The position numbers were made by a program, and so were the translations under genes. Positions 45,267 through 52,673 of a stretch of 64,000 bases of DNA are shown here, piece by piece (position 1 is the first letter of the stretch; each line of letters begins with the position of its first letter). Source of the stretch: Aquibium microcysteis. Lineage in GTDB: Bacteria; Pseudomonadota; Alphaproteobacteria; Rhizobiales; Rhizobiaceae. The notes beneath the pieces are model-generated. The model was not told where the DNA came from and made no database searches. It worked only from the letters and a program-made list of their open reading frames with translations. Where the stretch lies: contig NZ_CP061080.1 of assembly GCF_014495845.1 (NCBI RefSeq), positions 5,322,001 to 5,386,000 on the forward strand, in the 5' to 3' direction.

Positions 45267-45290
45267 TGCGGCCGGTGCGGGGCCGCGCGC

Positions 45291-46151
45291 CTACTGGCGG
45301 ACGGCCGGCGTCTCGACCGACAGGCCGGTGCCGCGCCAGGTCACGTAGACCTCGAGCGCCATCAGTTCGTCCGAGAACGCCTTCGGCATCTCCGCGCGGG
45401 TGTCGCGGATGCAGCCGCGGAAACGGTTGTGCAGCGACACCATGCCGGCGGTGTTGAAGCGGTAGGTCGGGAAGCCGTTCACCTGGCCCTGGCTCAGATG
45501 ATCGGCCCGGATGTACTTGCCCATCGAGGCCTCGTGGCACGAGGCGCAGGCGAAATCGAGCTGGCCGGTGCGCGTGTAGTACAGGTCCTTGCCCTTGTCC
45601 CACCACGCCTGCAGGTCGCCCTGCGAGAGGTCGACGCTCATCGGCGCGCCGAGCGACTGGTGCTTGATGAAGGTGGTGAGCGCCTTCTGGTCTTCGTCGT
45701 CGAACTTGTAGGCCTCCGCGCCCATGTTCTCGACGCGGCACTTGTCGATCTGCAGTTCGACGTTGATCGGCCGCTTCGCGTCCGCATCCCATTTGGGATA
45801 GGCCGCCCCGACGCCCTTCATCGAAACAGCCGCGTCGTCGTGGCAGGACGCGCAGGACTTGCCCGCCGTTCCCTCGACCGTCTCCCAGATCTCGGCGCCG
45901 CGCTCCACGGCGAGCATGCCGGGGTTCTCGAAGGAATCGGCTTCCGTCGCCCGCGTTTCCGCCTCGCGGAACAGCCAGCCCGACAGCACCTCGTCGAAGG
46001 GATGCCCCTCCGGCGCCGGTGCCCGGGTGATCATCGGCACGCCGTCGATCTCGAGCGTGTCGTCCACCGGGTCACCGAAGGCCTTCCCGACGGCCAGTCC
46101 GGTCAAGAGCAGACACAGGGCCGTACCGGCCGCCAGTGAAATCCTGTCCAC
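45291..46151 (-). CDS. soxA: SoxA, dihaem cytochrome of SoxAX
   Basis: The 286-residue protein has a signal peptide and two CASCH haem sites. The axial cysteine ligands are visible: DKCRVENMGAE (haem 1 region) and FRGCIRDTRAE (active-site Cys of haem 2). With SoxX it conjugates thiosulfate to the SoxY cysteine. The start is a GTG (46151) with GGGAGGA before it. Confidence 0.94.
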   Translation of the reverse strand: MDRISLAAGTALCLLLTGLAVGKAFGDPVDDTLEIDGVPMITRAPAPEGHPFDEVLSGWLFREAETRATEADSFENPGMLAVERGAEIWETVEGTAGKSCASCHDDAAVSMKGVGAAYPKWDADAKRPINVELQIDKCRVENMGAEAYKFDDEDQKALTTFIKHQSLGAPMSVDLSQGDLQAWWDKGKDLYYTRTGQLDFACASCHEASMGKYIRADHLSQGQVNGFPTYRFNTAGMVSLHNRFRGCIRDTRAEMPKAFSDELMALEVYVTWRGTGLSVETPAVRQ

Positions 46152-46196
46152 GTTCGTCCTCCCGCTGCACCGCGGCCGCTGCGCCGCGGTTCTGGC

Positions 46197-46526
46197 CTAT
46201 TCGACCTTGATGGATTGCTCGTCGGTGTAGACGGAGCCGTCGTCGTCCACCCAGGTGAACGTGAAGGTTCCGCTTTCGGGCACCCTGGAGCTGAACTCGA
46301 AATAGGGGTTGGCCGAAACGGCCGGGTCGAGGTCGCAGGAAAAGACCGGCTGGCCGTTGAATGCGCACGAGAACTTGTTGATGATCTTGCGCGGGATCGG
46401 GTTGCCGTCCTTGTCCTTGCGCTGACCGGACTCCATCTCGTGGCTGATGAGCGTCTTGATGACGATCACCTCGCCGGCGGATGCGGTCTTGGGTACCTTG
46501 ACCCGAGGCTTGGGAGCAGATGCCAT
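46197..46526 (-). CDS. soxZ: SoxZ, sulfur carrier partner
   Basis: The 109-residue protein has the SoxZ Ig-like fold: VKVPKTASAGEVIVIKTLISH, GNPIPRKIINKF, ANPYFEFSSRV, and SGTFTFTWVDD. It forms the SoxYZ heterodimer that carries the sulfur substrate and lacks a signal peptide, moving out with Tat-exported SoxY. It lies 27 bases after soxY. Confidence 0.95.
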   Translation of the reverse strand: MASAPKPRVKVPKTASAGEVIVIKTLISHEMESGQRKDKDGNPIPRKIINKFSCAFNGQPVFSCDLDPAVSANPYFEFSSRVPESGTFTFTWVDDDGSVYTDEQSIKVE

Positions 46527-46553
46527 GTCGTCGTTCCTCCGGAGTTCGCCGCC

Positions 46554-47009
46554 TCAGCCGCCGCAGCCGCCGATGGTGACCTTCACTTCCTTCTTGTCCA
46601 TGTAGACCGAACCGTCCGCCATCCGGGCCAGCGCGATCACGTTCTGGGTCCGGGCGAGGCGCATGCGCGTGGTCGCGGCCGCACTCCCGCTCATCGCGGT
46701 GAAGTGGAAGGTGGCGACCTCCGGCCTCGGATTGCCGTCGGCCAGGATCATCACCGCGTCCACCATGTCGGCGCCGTCCATGGCGCTGTCGACGTCGACC
46801 GAGATCGGAACCGTATTGCCGTTCTCGGCGATCTCGGGGGCCGTCAGCGTGATCTTGCCGGTCTGCGGCTCCTTGCCGCCCGAAAAGTCCGCCATCATCT
46901 TGGCAACGTCCTCGGCCGCGGCGAAGGCCGCGCCCGGAAACAGCTGCAATGCGGGAATGGCCGCCGCTCCGGCGGCCAGCATCAGCACACGACGCCTGGA
47001 CAGTGTCAT
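46554..47009 (-). CDS. soxY: SoxY, sulfur carrier with C-terminal GGCGG
   Basis: The 151-residue protein has a Tat signal (SRRRVLML) and ends in VTIGGCGG, the flexible arm whose Cys holds the sulfur intermediate during the cycle. It pairs with SoxZ. The start ATG 47009 is followed by soxZ. Complete and normal in length. Confidence 0.96.
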   Translation of the reverse strand: MTLSRRRVLMLAAGAAAIPALQLFPGAAFAAAEDVAKMMADFSGGKEPQTGKITLTAPEIAENGNTVPISVDVDSAMDGADMVDAVMILADGNPRPEVATFHFTAMSGSAAATTRMRLARTQNVIALARMADGSVYMDKKEVKVTIGGCGG

Positions 47010-47026
47010 GCGAACCTCCTCTCGTG

Positions 47027-47491
47027 CTATTCCTTGAGCGTGGCCAGGAAGGCCACGACGTCCTCGACCTGCTGCGCCGTCAGGATCGTCTTGCCGACCA
47101 GATCCTTGCGCACGTTGATGCCGACGTTCAGGCTGTAGAAGGCCGGCATCATGGTGTCCTTCGTGAAGACCTGCTTCGAATCCACGACGATGGCGCGCAG
47201 CTCCTCGACCGACCAGCGGTCCGCCGCGCCGTCGAGGGCAGGCGCCACGTCGCCGTGGAACTGCTCCTTCGAGAGCGCCGTGACGGCATGGCAGGCGAGG
47301 CAGTTGCCGAGGCCGCGGTTGGCGAGCGTCTTGGCGCCTTCGTCGGGATTGCCGGGTACGCCCGTCAGCGAAGTCGTCACCTTCATGTCCTCGAAGGCGA
47401 CGTCGCCCGGGGCGATCTCGCCCGCCATTGCCGCCAGCGGATGGACGGTCAGCGCTGCGGCACAGGCCGCGCCCGCGATGATGCGCCTCAT
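47027..47491 (-). CDS. soxX: SoxX, monohaem cytochrome c of SoxAX
   Basis: The 154-residue protein has a signal peptide (MRRIIAGAACAAALTV...AMA) and one haem site CLACH. It partners SoxA. ATG 47491 has GGAGGG eight bases before it; the longer frame to 47575 starts before that site. It is the first gene of the core soxXYZABCD run, with its own promoter region. Confidence 0.94.
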   Translation of the reverse strand: MRRIIAGAACAAALTVHPLAAMAGEIAPGDVAFEDMKVTTSLTGVPGNPDEGAKTLANRGLGNCLACHAVTALSKEQFHGDVAPALDGAADRWSVEELRAIVVDSKQVFTKDTMMPAFYSLNVGINVRKDLVGKTILTAQQVEDVVAFLATLKE

Positions 47492-47546
47492 GGTGTCTTC
47501 CCTCCAACCTGTCGGATCGCCGGGGCGCTCCGTTCCTCCATTTGCG

Positions 47547-47605
47547 ACGATAGATCGGCACGCTGCGCTAATCAATACAAAAATATGAATTTCTGCATAT
47601 ATTGG
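47547..47605 (-). promoter_or_regulatory. soxX promoter and SoxR-type operator (wx region)
   Basis: The block 47583-47605 starts ATATGAATTT and ends TATTGG, with ATATG-N8-CATAT symmetry. Eight bases below it on the minus strand lies TTGATT (47575-47570), then 17 bases and TATCGT (47552-47547). The soxW-soxX gap is a known SoxR-binding site in Pseudaminobacter salicylatoxidans. Confidence 0.6.
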
Positions 47606-47657
47606 TTTGGCGAGCCCGCAGCCAACCGCTGAGGGGCTTCGCCCGGACCGGCGGCGG

Positions 47658-48254
47658 TCAGTCCTCCGCCTCGCCGAGCCGGCCTTGCGCGCGCAGTTCG
47701 GCGATGATCCGGGCGTGGTAGTGCTGGAAGTGCTCGCCGCTCTCGTAGCCCTTCTCGTTGACCCATCGGAACATGTTGAGGAAGGTCCACTTGCCGAAGG
47801 CCCCCGGCATCGTCGCCACCGCGGCCTGCGCCACCGTGCCGCTTTCGGGTGCCACGTCCGGGAGGAACACGATGGTCGGCGTGAAGACGTAACCCCATTT
47901 CCGGGCCGCCGTCTTCTCCGTCAGCACCTCTCCGTCGAGATCGGTGACCTCCTCGTCGCCGAACATGTTGTACTGCACGACCATGAAATGCTCGCGGATG
48001 TAGTCGCGCACCTCCGGGTCGGAGAGAAGCTTCTCGTGCATCGCGCGGCAATAGATGCAGCCGCGCTGCTCGAAGGTGATGGCCAGCCGCTTGCCCTCGC
48101 TGCGGGCCTGTTCGATGTCCTCCGCCATGTCGCGGAAGGTCATCGTGAACCAGGCCTGCTTGTGGAGCCCGTCCTCGCCCACCTCGACGGCCATGGCGGG
48201 CAGGGCGATGAAGACGGCAAGAACGGCGATAACGAACGATGCGATCCGGGACAT
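47658..48254 (-). CDS. soxW: SoxW, periplasmic thioredoxin-like protein
   Basis: The 198-residue protein has a signal peptide (residues 1-22) and a thioredoxin-fold active site CIYC. It reduces oxidised SoxY or other Sox cysteines in the periplasm with electrons passed by SoxV. Start 48254 has AGGAGG upstream and is 10 bases after soxV. Confidence 0.9.
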   Translation of the reverse strand: MSRIASFVIAVLAVFIALPAMAVEVGEDGLHKQAWFTMTFRDMAEDIEQARSEGKRLAITFEQRGCIYCRAMHEKLLSDPEVRDYIREHFMVVQYNMFGDEEVTDLDGEVLTEKTAARKWGYVFTPTIVFLPDVAPESGTVAQAAVATMPGAFGKWTFLNMFRWVNEKGYESGEHFQHYHARIIAELRAQGRLGEAED

Positions 48255-48263
48255 GATGACCTC

Positions 48264-48998
48264 CTATCCGATGGTATGGAAGATCGGGAACGTTTCGAGG
48301 AGCCAGAACGAGATGATGGACATCTGGCCGGTGATGAACAGGATGCCGGTCACCACCAGCAGCCCGCCCATCGCCATCTCCACCTTGTGCATGTGGCGCT
48401 TGAAGCGCGAGGCCCAGCCGAGGAAGCGGCTGGCGAAGACCGCGGCGAGCACGAAGGGAATGCCGATCCCCAGCGAATAGGCGGCAAGCAGCAGCGCGCC
48501 CTGCGCCGCACTTCCCTCGCTGCCGGCGATGAACAGGATGGCCGCGAGCACGGGCCCGACGCAGGGCGTCCAGCCGAAGGCGAAGGCGAGCCCGATGACA
48601 TAGGCGCCGACCATGCCGGCCGGCTTTCTCGCCACCTGGACGCGGGCTTCGCGATACAGCATGCCGATCCGGAAGACGCCGAGGAAGTGCAGGCCCATGA
48701 CGATGATGATGATGCCGGCGACGACCGACAGCGTGTCGAAATACTGCGCGATGGTCTTGCCGACGACGCTCGCCGTCGCGCCGAGCGCGATGAACACCGT
48801 GGCGAAGCCGAGCACGAAGGCGATGGCGGCGACGACCACGCGGCGGCGCTGTTCGGCGCCCGGCTCCGTGTCCTTCAGCTCGTCGAAGCTGACCCCCGCC
48901 AGCCACGCCAGGTAGGGCGGCACGATCGGCAGGATGCAGGGCGAGACGAAGGACAGGAGCCCCGCCAGCAGCGCTCCCCCAAGACTGACATCCAGCAT
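48264..48998 (-). CDS. soxV: SoxV, CcdA-type thiol-disulfide membrane protein
   Basis: The 244-residue membrane protein has about six helices and the two redox cysteines in FVSPCILP and GWTPCVGPV, as in CcdA/DsbD. It carries reducing power across the membrane to SoxW. ATG 48998 with GGGAGGA is preferred over the longer frame to 49049. It is divergent from soxS across a 90-base operator region. Confidence 0.92.
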   Translation of the reverse strand: MLDVSLGGALLAGLLSFVSPCILPIVPPYLAWLAGVSFDELKDTEPGAEQRRRVVVAAIAFVLGFATVFIALGATASVVGKTIAQYFDTLSVVAGIIIIVMGLHFLGVFRIGMLYREARVQVARKPAGMVGAYVIGLAFAFGWTPCVGPVLAAILFIAGSEGSAAQGALLLAAYSLGIGIPFVLAAVFASRFLGWASRFKRHMHKVEMAMGGLLVVTGILFITGQMSIISFWLLETFPIFHTIG

Positions 48999-49040
48999 CG
49001 TTCCTCCCAACGCCACCCGGTCCGGCATCACCTTGGCAGA

Positions 49041-49070
49041 AGCATTCAAAGAATGCTATATTTATATGCG
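49041..49070. promoter_or_regulatory. soxS/soxV divergent operator (sv region)
   Basis: A perfect palindrome AGCATTC-AAA-GAATGCT (49041-49057) is followed directly by TATATTTATATGCG. It lies between soxV (minus) and soxS (plus). The soxS-soxV region is a known SoxR target in Pseudaminobacter salicylatoxidans; that SoxR binds these exact bases is inferred. Confidence 0.6.
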
Positions 49071-49088
49071 ATGAGGGAGCATTGGACC

Positions 49089-49457
49089 ATGAAGCGTGCA
49101 GGATTGGCCCGGTGGGGCCTCGTCGCGGCGGGAATCCTGGCACTGTCGGCAAGAGCGCAGGCGGCGGAACTGCTGATGCTGGAACAGCCGGGCTGCGTCT
49201 GGTGCGCGCAGTTCGACGCGCAGATCGCGCCCGCCTGGCCGAAGACGCCGGAGGGACGCCTGGCGCCGCTCAGGCGCGTCGACATCACCAGGCCGTGGCC
49301 CTCCGACCTCGCGGGGGTTGCGAAGGAGCGGTTCACGCCTACCTTCGTCCTGATGGACGACGGCCGCGAGATCGGCCGCATCCGGGGCTATGTCGGCGAC
49401 GAATTCTTCTGGTATCGTATCGGAGAGTTGCTGGCGCTGCTGCCGGTCCGTCCCTGA
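49089..49457 (+). CDS. soxS: SoxS, periplasmic thioredoxin
   Basis: The 122-residue protein has a Sec signal peptide (cut near AQA|AEL) and a CVWC thioredoxin active site, as in SoxS, which keeps SoxYZ active. ATG 49089 has GAGGGAG ten bases upstream; the earlier ATG at 49071 overlaps that site. It is first of the soxSRT run. Confidence 0.9.
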   Translation: MKRAGLARWGLVAAGILALSARAQAAELLMLEQPGCVWCAQFDAQIAPAWPKTPEGRLAPLRRVDITRPWPSDLAGVAKERFTPTFVLMDDGREIGRIRGYVGDEFFWYRIGELLALLPVRP

Positions 49458-49582
49458 TTTCCGCCCTTGGGGCCGGGAATTGCTGATCGCTTGACCTGGA
49501 TCATGCTGCACGATCTGGACATTTGGCACGCTTCGCGCCATGTCCAACGACGCCGAAGAGACCAAGGGTGCTGTCCGTTCTC

Positions 49583-49969
49583 ATGAGCTTGCCCAACATC
49601 AAGGATGCGCAGACGCCTGAGCAGTTCGACGAACTGCTGGCGCAGGCGCGCGAAGCCAGCGAACTCTTGAAGGCGCTCGCCCATGAAGGACGCCTGCTGA
49701 TCCTGTGCCTGCTTTCGGAAGGCGAGAAGTCGGTTTCCGAGCTCGAGGAGGCGATGCGCCTGCCGCAGGCGGCGGTGTCGCAGCAGCTGGCGCGCCTGCG
49801 CTTCGACCGGCTGGTGAACACGCGCCGTGACGGCCGCGTCATCTACTATTCGATCGCCAGCAAGGAAGTGTCCTCCGTGATCGAAACCCTGTACAATCTC
49901 TTCTGCGCTCCGGTGCGGAAACCGGAGGGAAACGACAAGGGCGTCGCGTCGGCAAACGGCGCCGACTGA
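49583..49969 (+). CDS. soxR: SoxR, ArsR-family repressor with two persulfide-sensing-type cysteines
   Basis: The 128-residue winged-helix protein of the ArsR family has its DNA-reading helix near QAAVSQQLARLRFD. Counted from ATG 49583 it has cysteines at 42 (LLILCLLSEGE) and 108 (LYNLFCAP), 66 residues apart, the spacing in reactive-sulfur sensors of the SqrR/BigR type. Sulfane sulfur would link them and release DNA. Known SoxR represses the sox genes. A GTG at 49568 is an alternative start. The stop is inside a 23-bp tandem repeat. Confidence 0.9.
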   Translation: MSLPNIKDAQTPEQFDELLAQAREASELLKALAHEGRLLILCLLSEGEKSVSELEEAMRLPQAAVSQQLARLRFDRLVNTRRDGRVIYYSIASKEVSSVIETLYNLFCAPVRKPEGNDKGVASANGAD

Positions 49970-50019
49970 CGGCGGCAAACGGCGCCGACAGACGGCGGCA
50001 AACGGCGCCGACTGAAGGC
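49951..50019. repeat. 23-bp tandem repeat, three copies
   Basis: Units 49951-49973, 49974-49996 and 49997-50019 are near identical (GGCAAACGGCGCCGACTGAC... with single base changes in units 2 and 3). The array covers the last codons and stop of soxR and runs to within 50 bases of soxT. Each unit has an internal GGCGCC. It may be slippage-prone; no function known. Confidence 0.9.
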
Positions 50020-50066
50020 GGCAGGCTGGAGACCTGCCGTCGGGCGCGAGCCCGCGGGAGGGAAAG

Positions 50067-51158
50067 ATGAGCCTGGCCACCTATGCGTGGTTTCTTCCGG
50101 CGGCCGGCCTGTGCGCCGGCGCTGTGCTCGGCTTCGCCGCCCGGGCCAATCATTTCTGCACCATGTCCGGGCTCGAACGCTACTGGTACGCCGGTGACGG
50201 GCGCGGGCTGCGAACCTGGATGCTGGCGGCCGTGGTCGCGCTGGTCGCGACCCAGACGCTCCAGGCGACCGGCCATGTCGAGACGGCCGACAGCTTCTAC
50301 ATCCGCTCCGATTTCGCCTGGATCGGCGCCATCGCCGGCGGAATCGCCTTCGGTTTCGGCATGGCGCTCGTCGGCACCTGCGGTTTCGGCGCGCTGGTGC
50401 GGCTCGGCGGCGGCAGCCTCCGTTCGCTGATCGTGCTGATCGTGCTCGGTCTCTCCGCCATGTCGGCGCAGAAGGGCGTCATCGCCCAGGGCAGGGTGGC
50501 GCTGTCCGACGATTTCGCCATCGATCTCTCCGGCGTCGGCGGCCAGTCGCTCGGCGCCATCGCCGGACATTTGGCCGGCACGGACCTCACCCTGGCCGTC
50601 ACCGCGCTCGTCGCCCTTGCCATGCTGGCGTGGATCTTCGCCTCGGCCGACTATCGCCGCCGCTTCGGATCGATGGCGACGGGCGCCACCGTCGGCCTCG
50701 TCATCGCCTTCGGCTGGTGGGCGACCAGCCTCGCGGCGGCACAATCCTTCGAGATCGTCCAGATCGAGGCGGGGTCCTTCGTCGTCCCGGTCTCCGACAC
50801 GATCCTGCAGTTCGTCACCTTCACCGGCGTCCTGCCGGACTATGGCGTCGGGCTCGTCGTCGGCGTGGTGCTCGGCGCCGCCGGCTGCGCCCTGTGGAAG
50901 CGTGACGTGCGCTGGGAGGCCTGCGACGACGCCCGCGAACTCGGCCGCCATCTGGCGGGCGGCCTGCTGATGGGGGTGGGCGGCGTCTTCGCCATGGGCT
51001 GCACCATCGGCCAGGGCGTCACCGCCGTCTCGGCGCTGGCGATCTCGGCGCCGGTCGTTCTGGCCTCGATCTTCCTCGGCGCGCGCATGGGGCTGGCCTA
51101 TCTCATCGAGGGCTCGCCCTTCGGCGCCTTCCGCGCCGCGAGCGCTCCCGCCGAGTGA
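50067..51158 (+). CDS. soxT: SoxT, YeeE/YedE-type sulfur transporter
   Basis: The 363-residue membrane protein has about nine helices and the repeated YeeE/YedE motifs with cysteines: NHFCTMSG, GFGMALVGTCGFGALVRLGGGS and MGCTIGQGVTAVS. Family members import thiosulfate or other sulfur species. Here it completes soxSRT and probably supplies the cytoplasmic signal for SoxR. It abuts, tail to tail, the MBL-fold gene. Confidence 0.88.
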   Translation: MSLATYAWFLPAAGLCAGAVLGFAARANHFCTMSGLERYWYAGDGRGLRTWMLAAVVALVATQTLQATGHVETADSFYIRSDFAWIGAIAGGIAFGFGMALVGTCGFGALVRLGGGSLRSLIVLIVLGLSAMSAQKGVIAQGRVALSDDFAIDLSGVGGQSLGAIAGHLAGTDLTLAVTALVALAMLAWIFASADYRRRFGSMATGATVGLVIAFGWWATSLAAAQSFEIVQIEAGSFVVPVSDTILQFVTFTGVLPDYGVGLVVGVVLGAAGCALWKRDVRWEACDDARELGRHLAGGLLMGVGGVFAMGCTIGQGVTAVSALAISAPVVLASIFLGARMGLAYLIEGSPFGAFRAASAPAE

Positions 51159-52106
51159 TCAGACCGGAACGTAGCGGTAGCCGCCGTCCTTGCGTTCGAC
51201 GTGCCCCGCGCCCGGATGCGGGAAGTGGAAGCCGATCGCGCGGGCCCGGTCGCCGGCCAGCCGGTCGAGCAGCGCCAGCCGCGTCCGCGCGCCGAGCGTC
51301 GCATCCTGGTCGCTGCCCGACGGCCAGTCGGGCCGCGCGAACGAGATCACCGCATTGGAGATCGCGTCGCCGACGATCAGAACCGGCTCCGCGCCCTGGA
51401 TCATGAACGACAGGTGTCCCGGCGTGTGGCCCGGCGTCGCCACTGCCTCGATGCCCGGCAGCACCTCCTGCCCGTCGTCGATGAAGATCACGCGGTCCTC
51501 GATTGCCGCGAAGCGGTTCTGTGCCCCGATCACGAAGGTCTGGCGGTCCGCGGGAACCTTGGAGAGCGCGTCCGGCGCCGACCAGAAGTCCCATTCCGCC
51601 CGGCCGATCCGGTACTGCGCGTTGGCGAACACCAGTTCGTCGAAATCGTCGGTCAGTCCCCAAAGATGATCGGGATGTGCATGCGTGAACACGACGTCGG
51701 TCACGTCGGCGGGATCGATCCCCGCCGCGGCGAGGCCGTCGGCGAGCTTGCCGGCGGTCGGCATGAAATTGGCGCCGGCCCCGACGTCGAAGATGACCAG
51801 ACGGTCGCCGATCCTCGCCAGCGTCACGTTGCAGTCGGGCAGGAGCGCATCGGCGGGCATGGCGTTCTCGGCGAGAAGCGCCGCCAGGTCGTCCGCCGGC
51901 GCCTCCGGATAGGCGAAGCCCATCGGCAGCACGAGATGGCCGTCGCTGACGACAATCATCTCCGCGGCGCCGGTCGACAGCGTCTGCGCGCGGACGGCGC
52001 GTGTCCCGGCGAGCCCGCCGGCAAGCGCGACGAGGGCGGTCGAGCCGCTCGCCGCGAGAAATCGCCGGCGGTCGAGGGCCGGCAGTGAAACGCGCCTTGC
52101 AGGCAT
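51159..52106 (-). CDS. Tat-exported metallo-beta-lactamase-fold hydrolase (SoxH-like)
   Basis: The 315-residue protein has a Tat signal (DRRRFLAAS) and the MBL metal motif THAHPDH, then GHTPGHL and a final His in FHFPHPGAGHV. This is a periplasmic MBL-fold enzyme. SoxH of other sox loci has the same fold; its reaction is unknown. ATG 52106 has GGGAGGA upstream. It converges on soxT and is divergent from the DUF302 gene across an operator-like palindrome. Confidence 0.85.
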   Translation of the reverse strand: MPARRVSLPALDRRRFLAASGSTALVALAGGLAGTRAVRAQTLSTGAAEMIVVSDGHLVLPMGFAYPEAPADDLAALLAENAMPADALLPDCNVTLARIGDRLVIFDVGAGANFMPTAGKLADGLAAAGIDPADVTDVVFTHAHPDHLWGLTDDFDELVFANAQYRIGRAEWDFWSAPDALSKVPADRQTFVIGAQNRFAAIEDRVIFIDDGQEVLPGIEAVATPGHTPGHLSFMIQGAEPVLIVGDAISNAVISFARPDWPSGSDQDATLGARTRLALLDRLAGDRARAIGFHFPHPGAGHVERKDGGYRYVPV

Positions 52107-52123
52107 GTCGTCCTCCCATGCAA

Positions 52124-52144
52124 ACATATTATTTTTTGCATATT
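52124..52144. promoter_or_regulatory. Candidate SoxR operator between MBL-fold and DUF302 genes
   Basis: CATATTATTTTTTGCATATT (52125-52144) has the same ATATG/CATAT half-sites as the soxX and soxC sites, and its reverse complement aligns with the soxX site from ATATGCA onward. It is the only A/T-rich stretch between the two divergent genes. Confidence 0.45.
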
Positions 52145-52198
52145 TATGAGAACTCGGCTATGCTTGTCGAGGGGCATTGAGCCCGAAGGGAGGAAAAG

Positions 52199-52657
52199 AT
52201 GCGCGGATGCGGATTGCCGGCGGCTCTGGCCGCACTCGTCTGGCTGCCGGGCCCGGCGCTGGCGGAAGAAGCCGTCACCACGCGGGAGACGGCGGCGCCC
52301 TTTGCCGACGTGATCGCCGATCTCGAAGACGCGGCGGTGAACCGTGGCTACAAGATCGACTATCACGGCCATATCGGCGAGATGCTGAAGCGGACGGCAG
52401 GCGATGTCGGCGCTGCGGGGCCTCTCTACCGGGAGGCGGAGTTCCTGCAGTTCTGTTCGGCGGTCGTCTCGCGCAGGGCCATGGAAGCCGATATCGGCAA
52501 CATCGCCTTCTGTCCCTATGTCCTTTTCGCCTACGAGGCGGAAGCGGAACCAGGCATTGTGGTGGTCGGTTTCCGGCGCCTGCCGGCCGGTTCGGGGCGC
52601 GACGACGTCAACGCCCTGCTCGAAGAGATCGTCGAGGACGCAGCCGAGGGGTTCTGA
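52199..52657 (+). CDS. DUF302 domain protein, exported
   Basis: The 152-residue protein has a signal peptide (ALAALVWLPGPALA) and a DUF302-like domain ending GRDDVNALLEEIVEDA. DUF302 proteins occur in sulfur-oxidation loci but have no proven function. GGGAGGAAAAG precedes the ATG. It is divergent from the MBL-fold gene and shares its candidate operator, so it may belong to the sox regulon. Confidence 0.82.
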   Translation: MRGCGLPAALAALVWLPGPALAEEAVTTRETAAPFADVIADLEDAAVNRGYKIDYHGHIGEMLKRTAGDVGAAGPLYREAEFLQFCSAVVSRRAMEADIGNIAFCPYVLFAYEAEAEPGIVVVGFRRLPAGSGRDDVNALLEEIVEDAAEGF

Positions 52658-52673
52658 CCCGCCGGCTCGCGCC

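Noticed and set aside
49951..50019. CRISPR array
   Set aside because: The units are direct tandem copies with no spacers between them and no cas genes are present.
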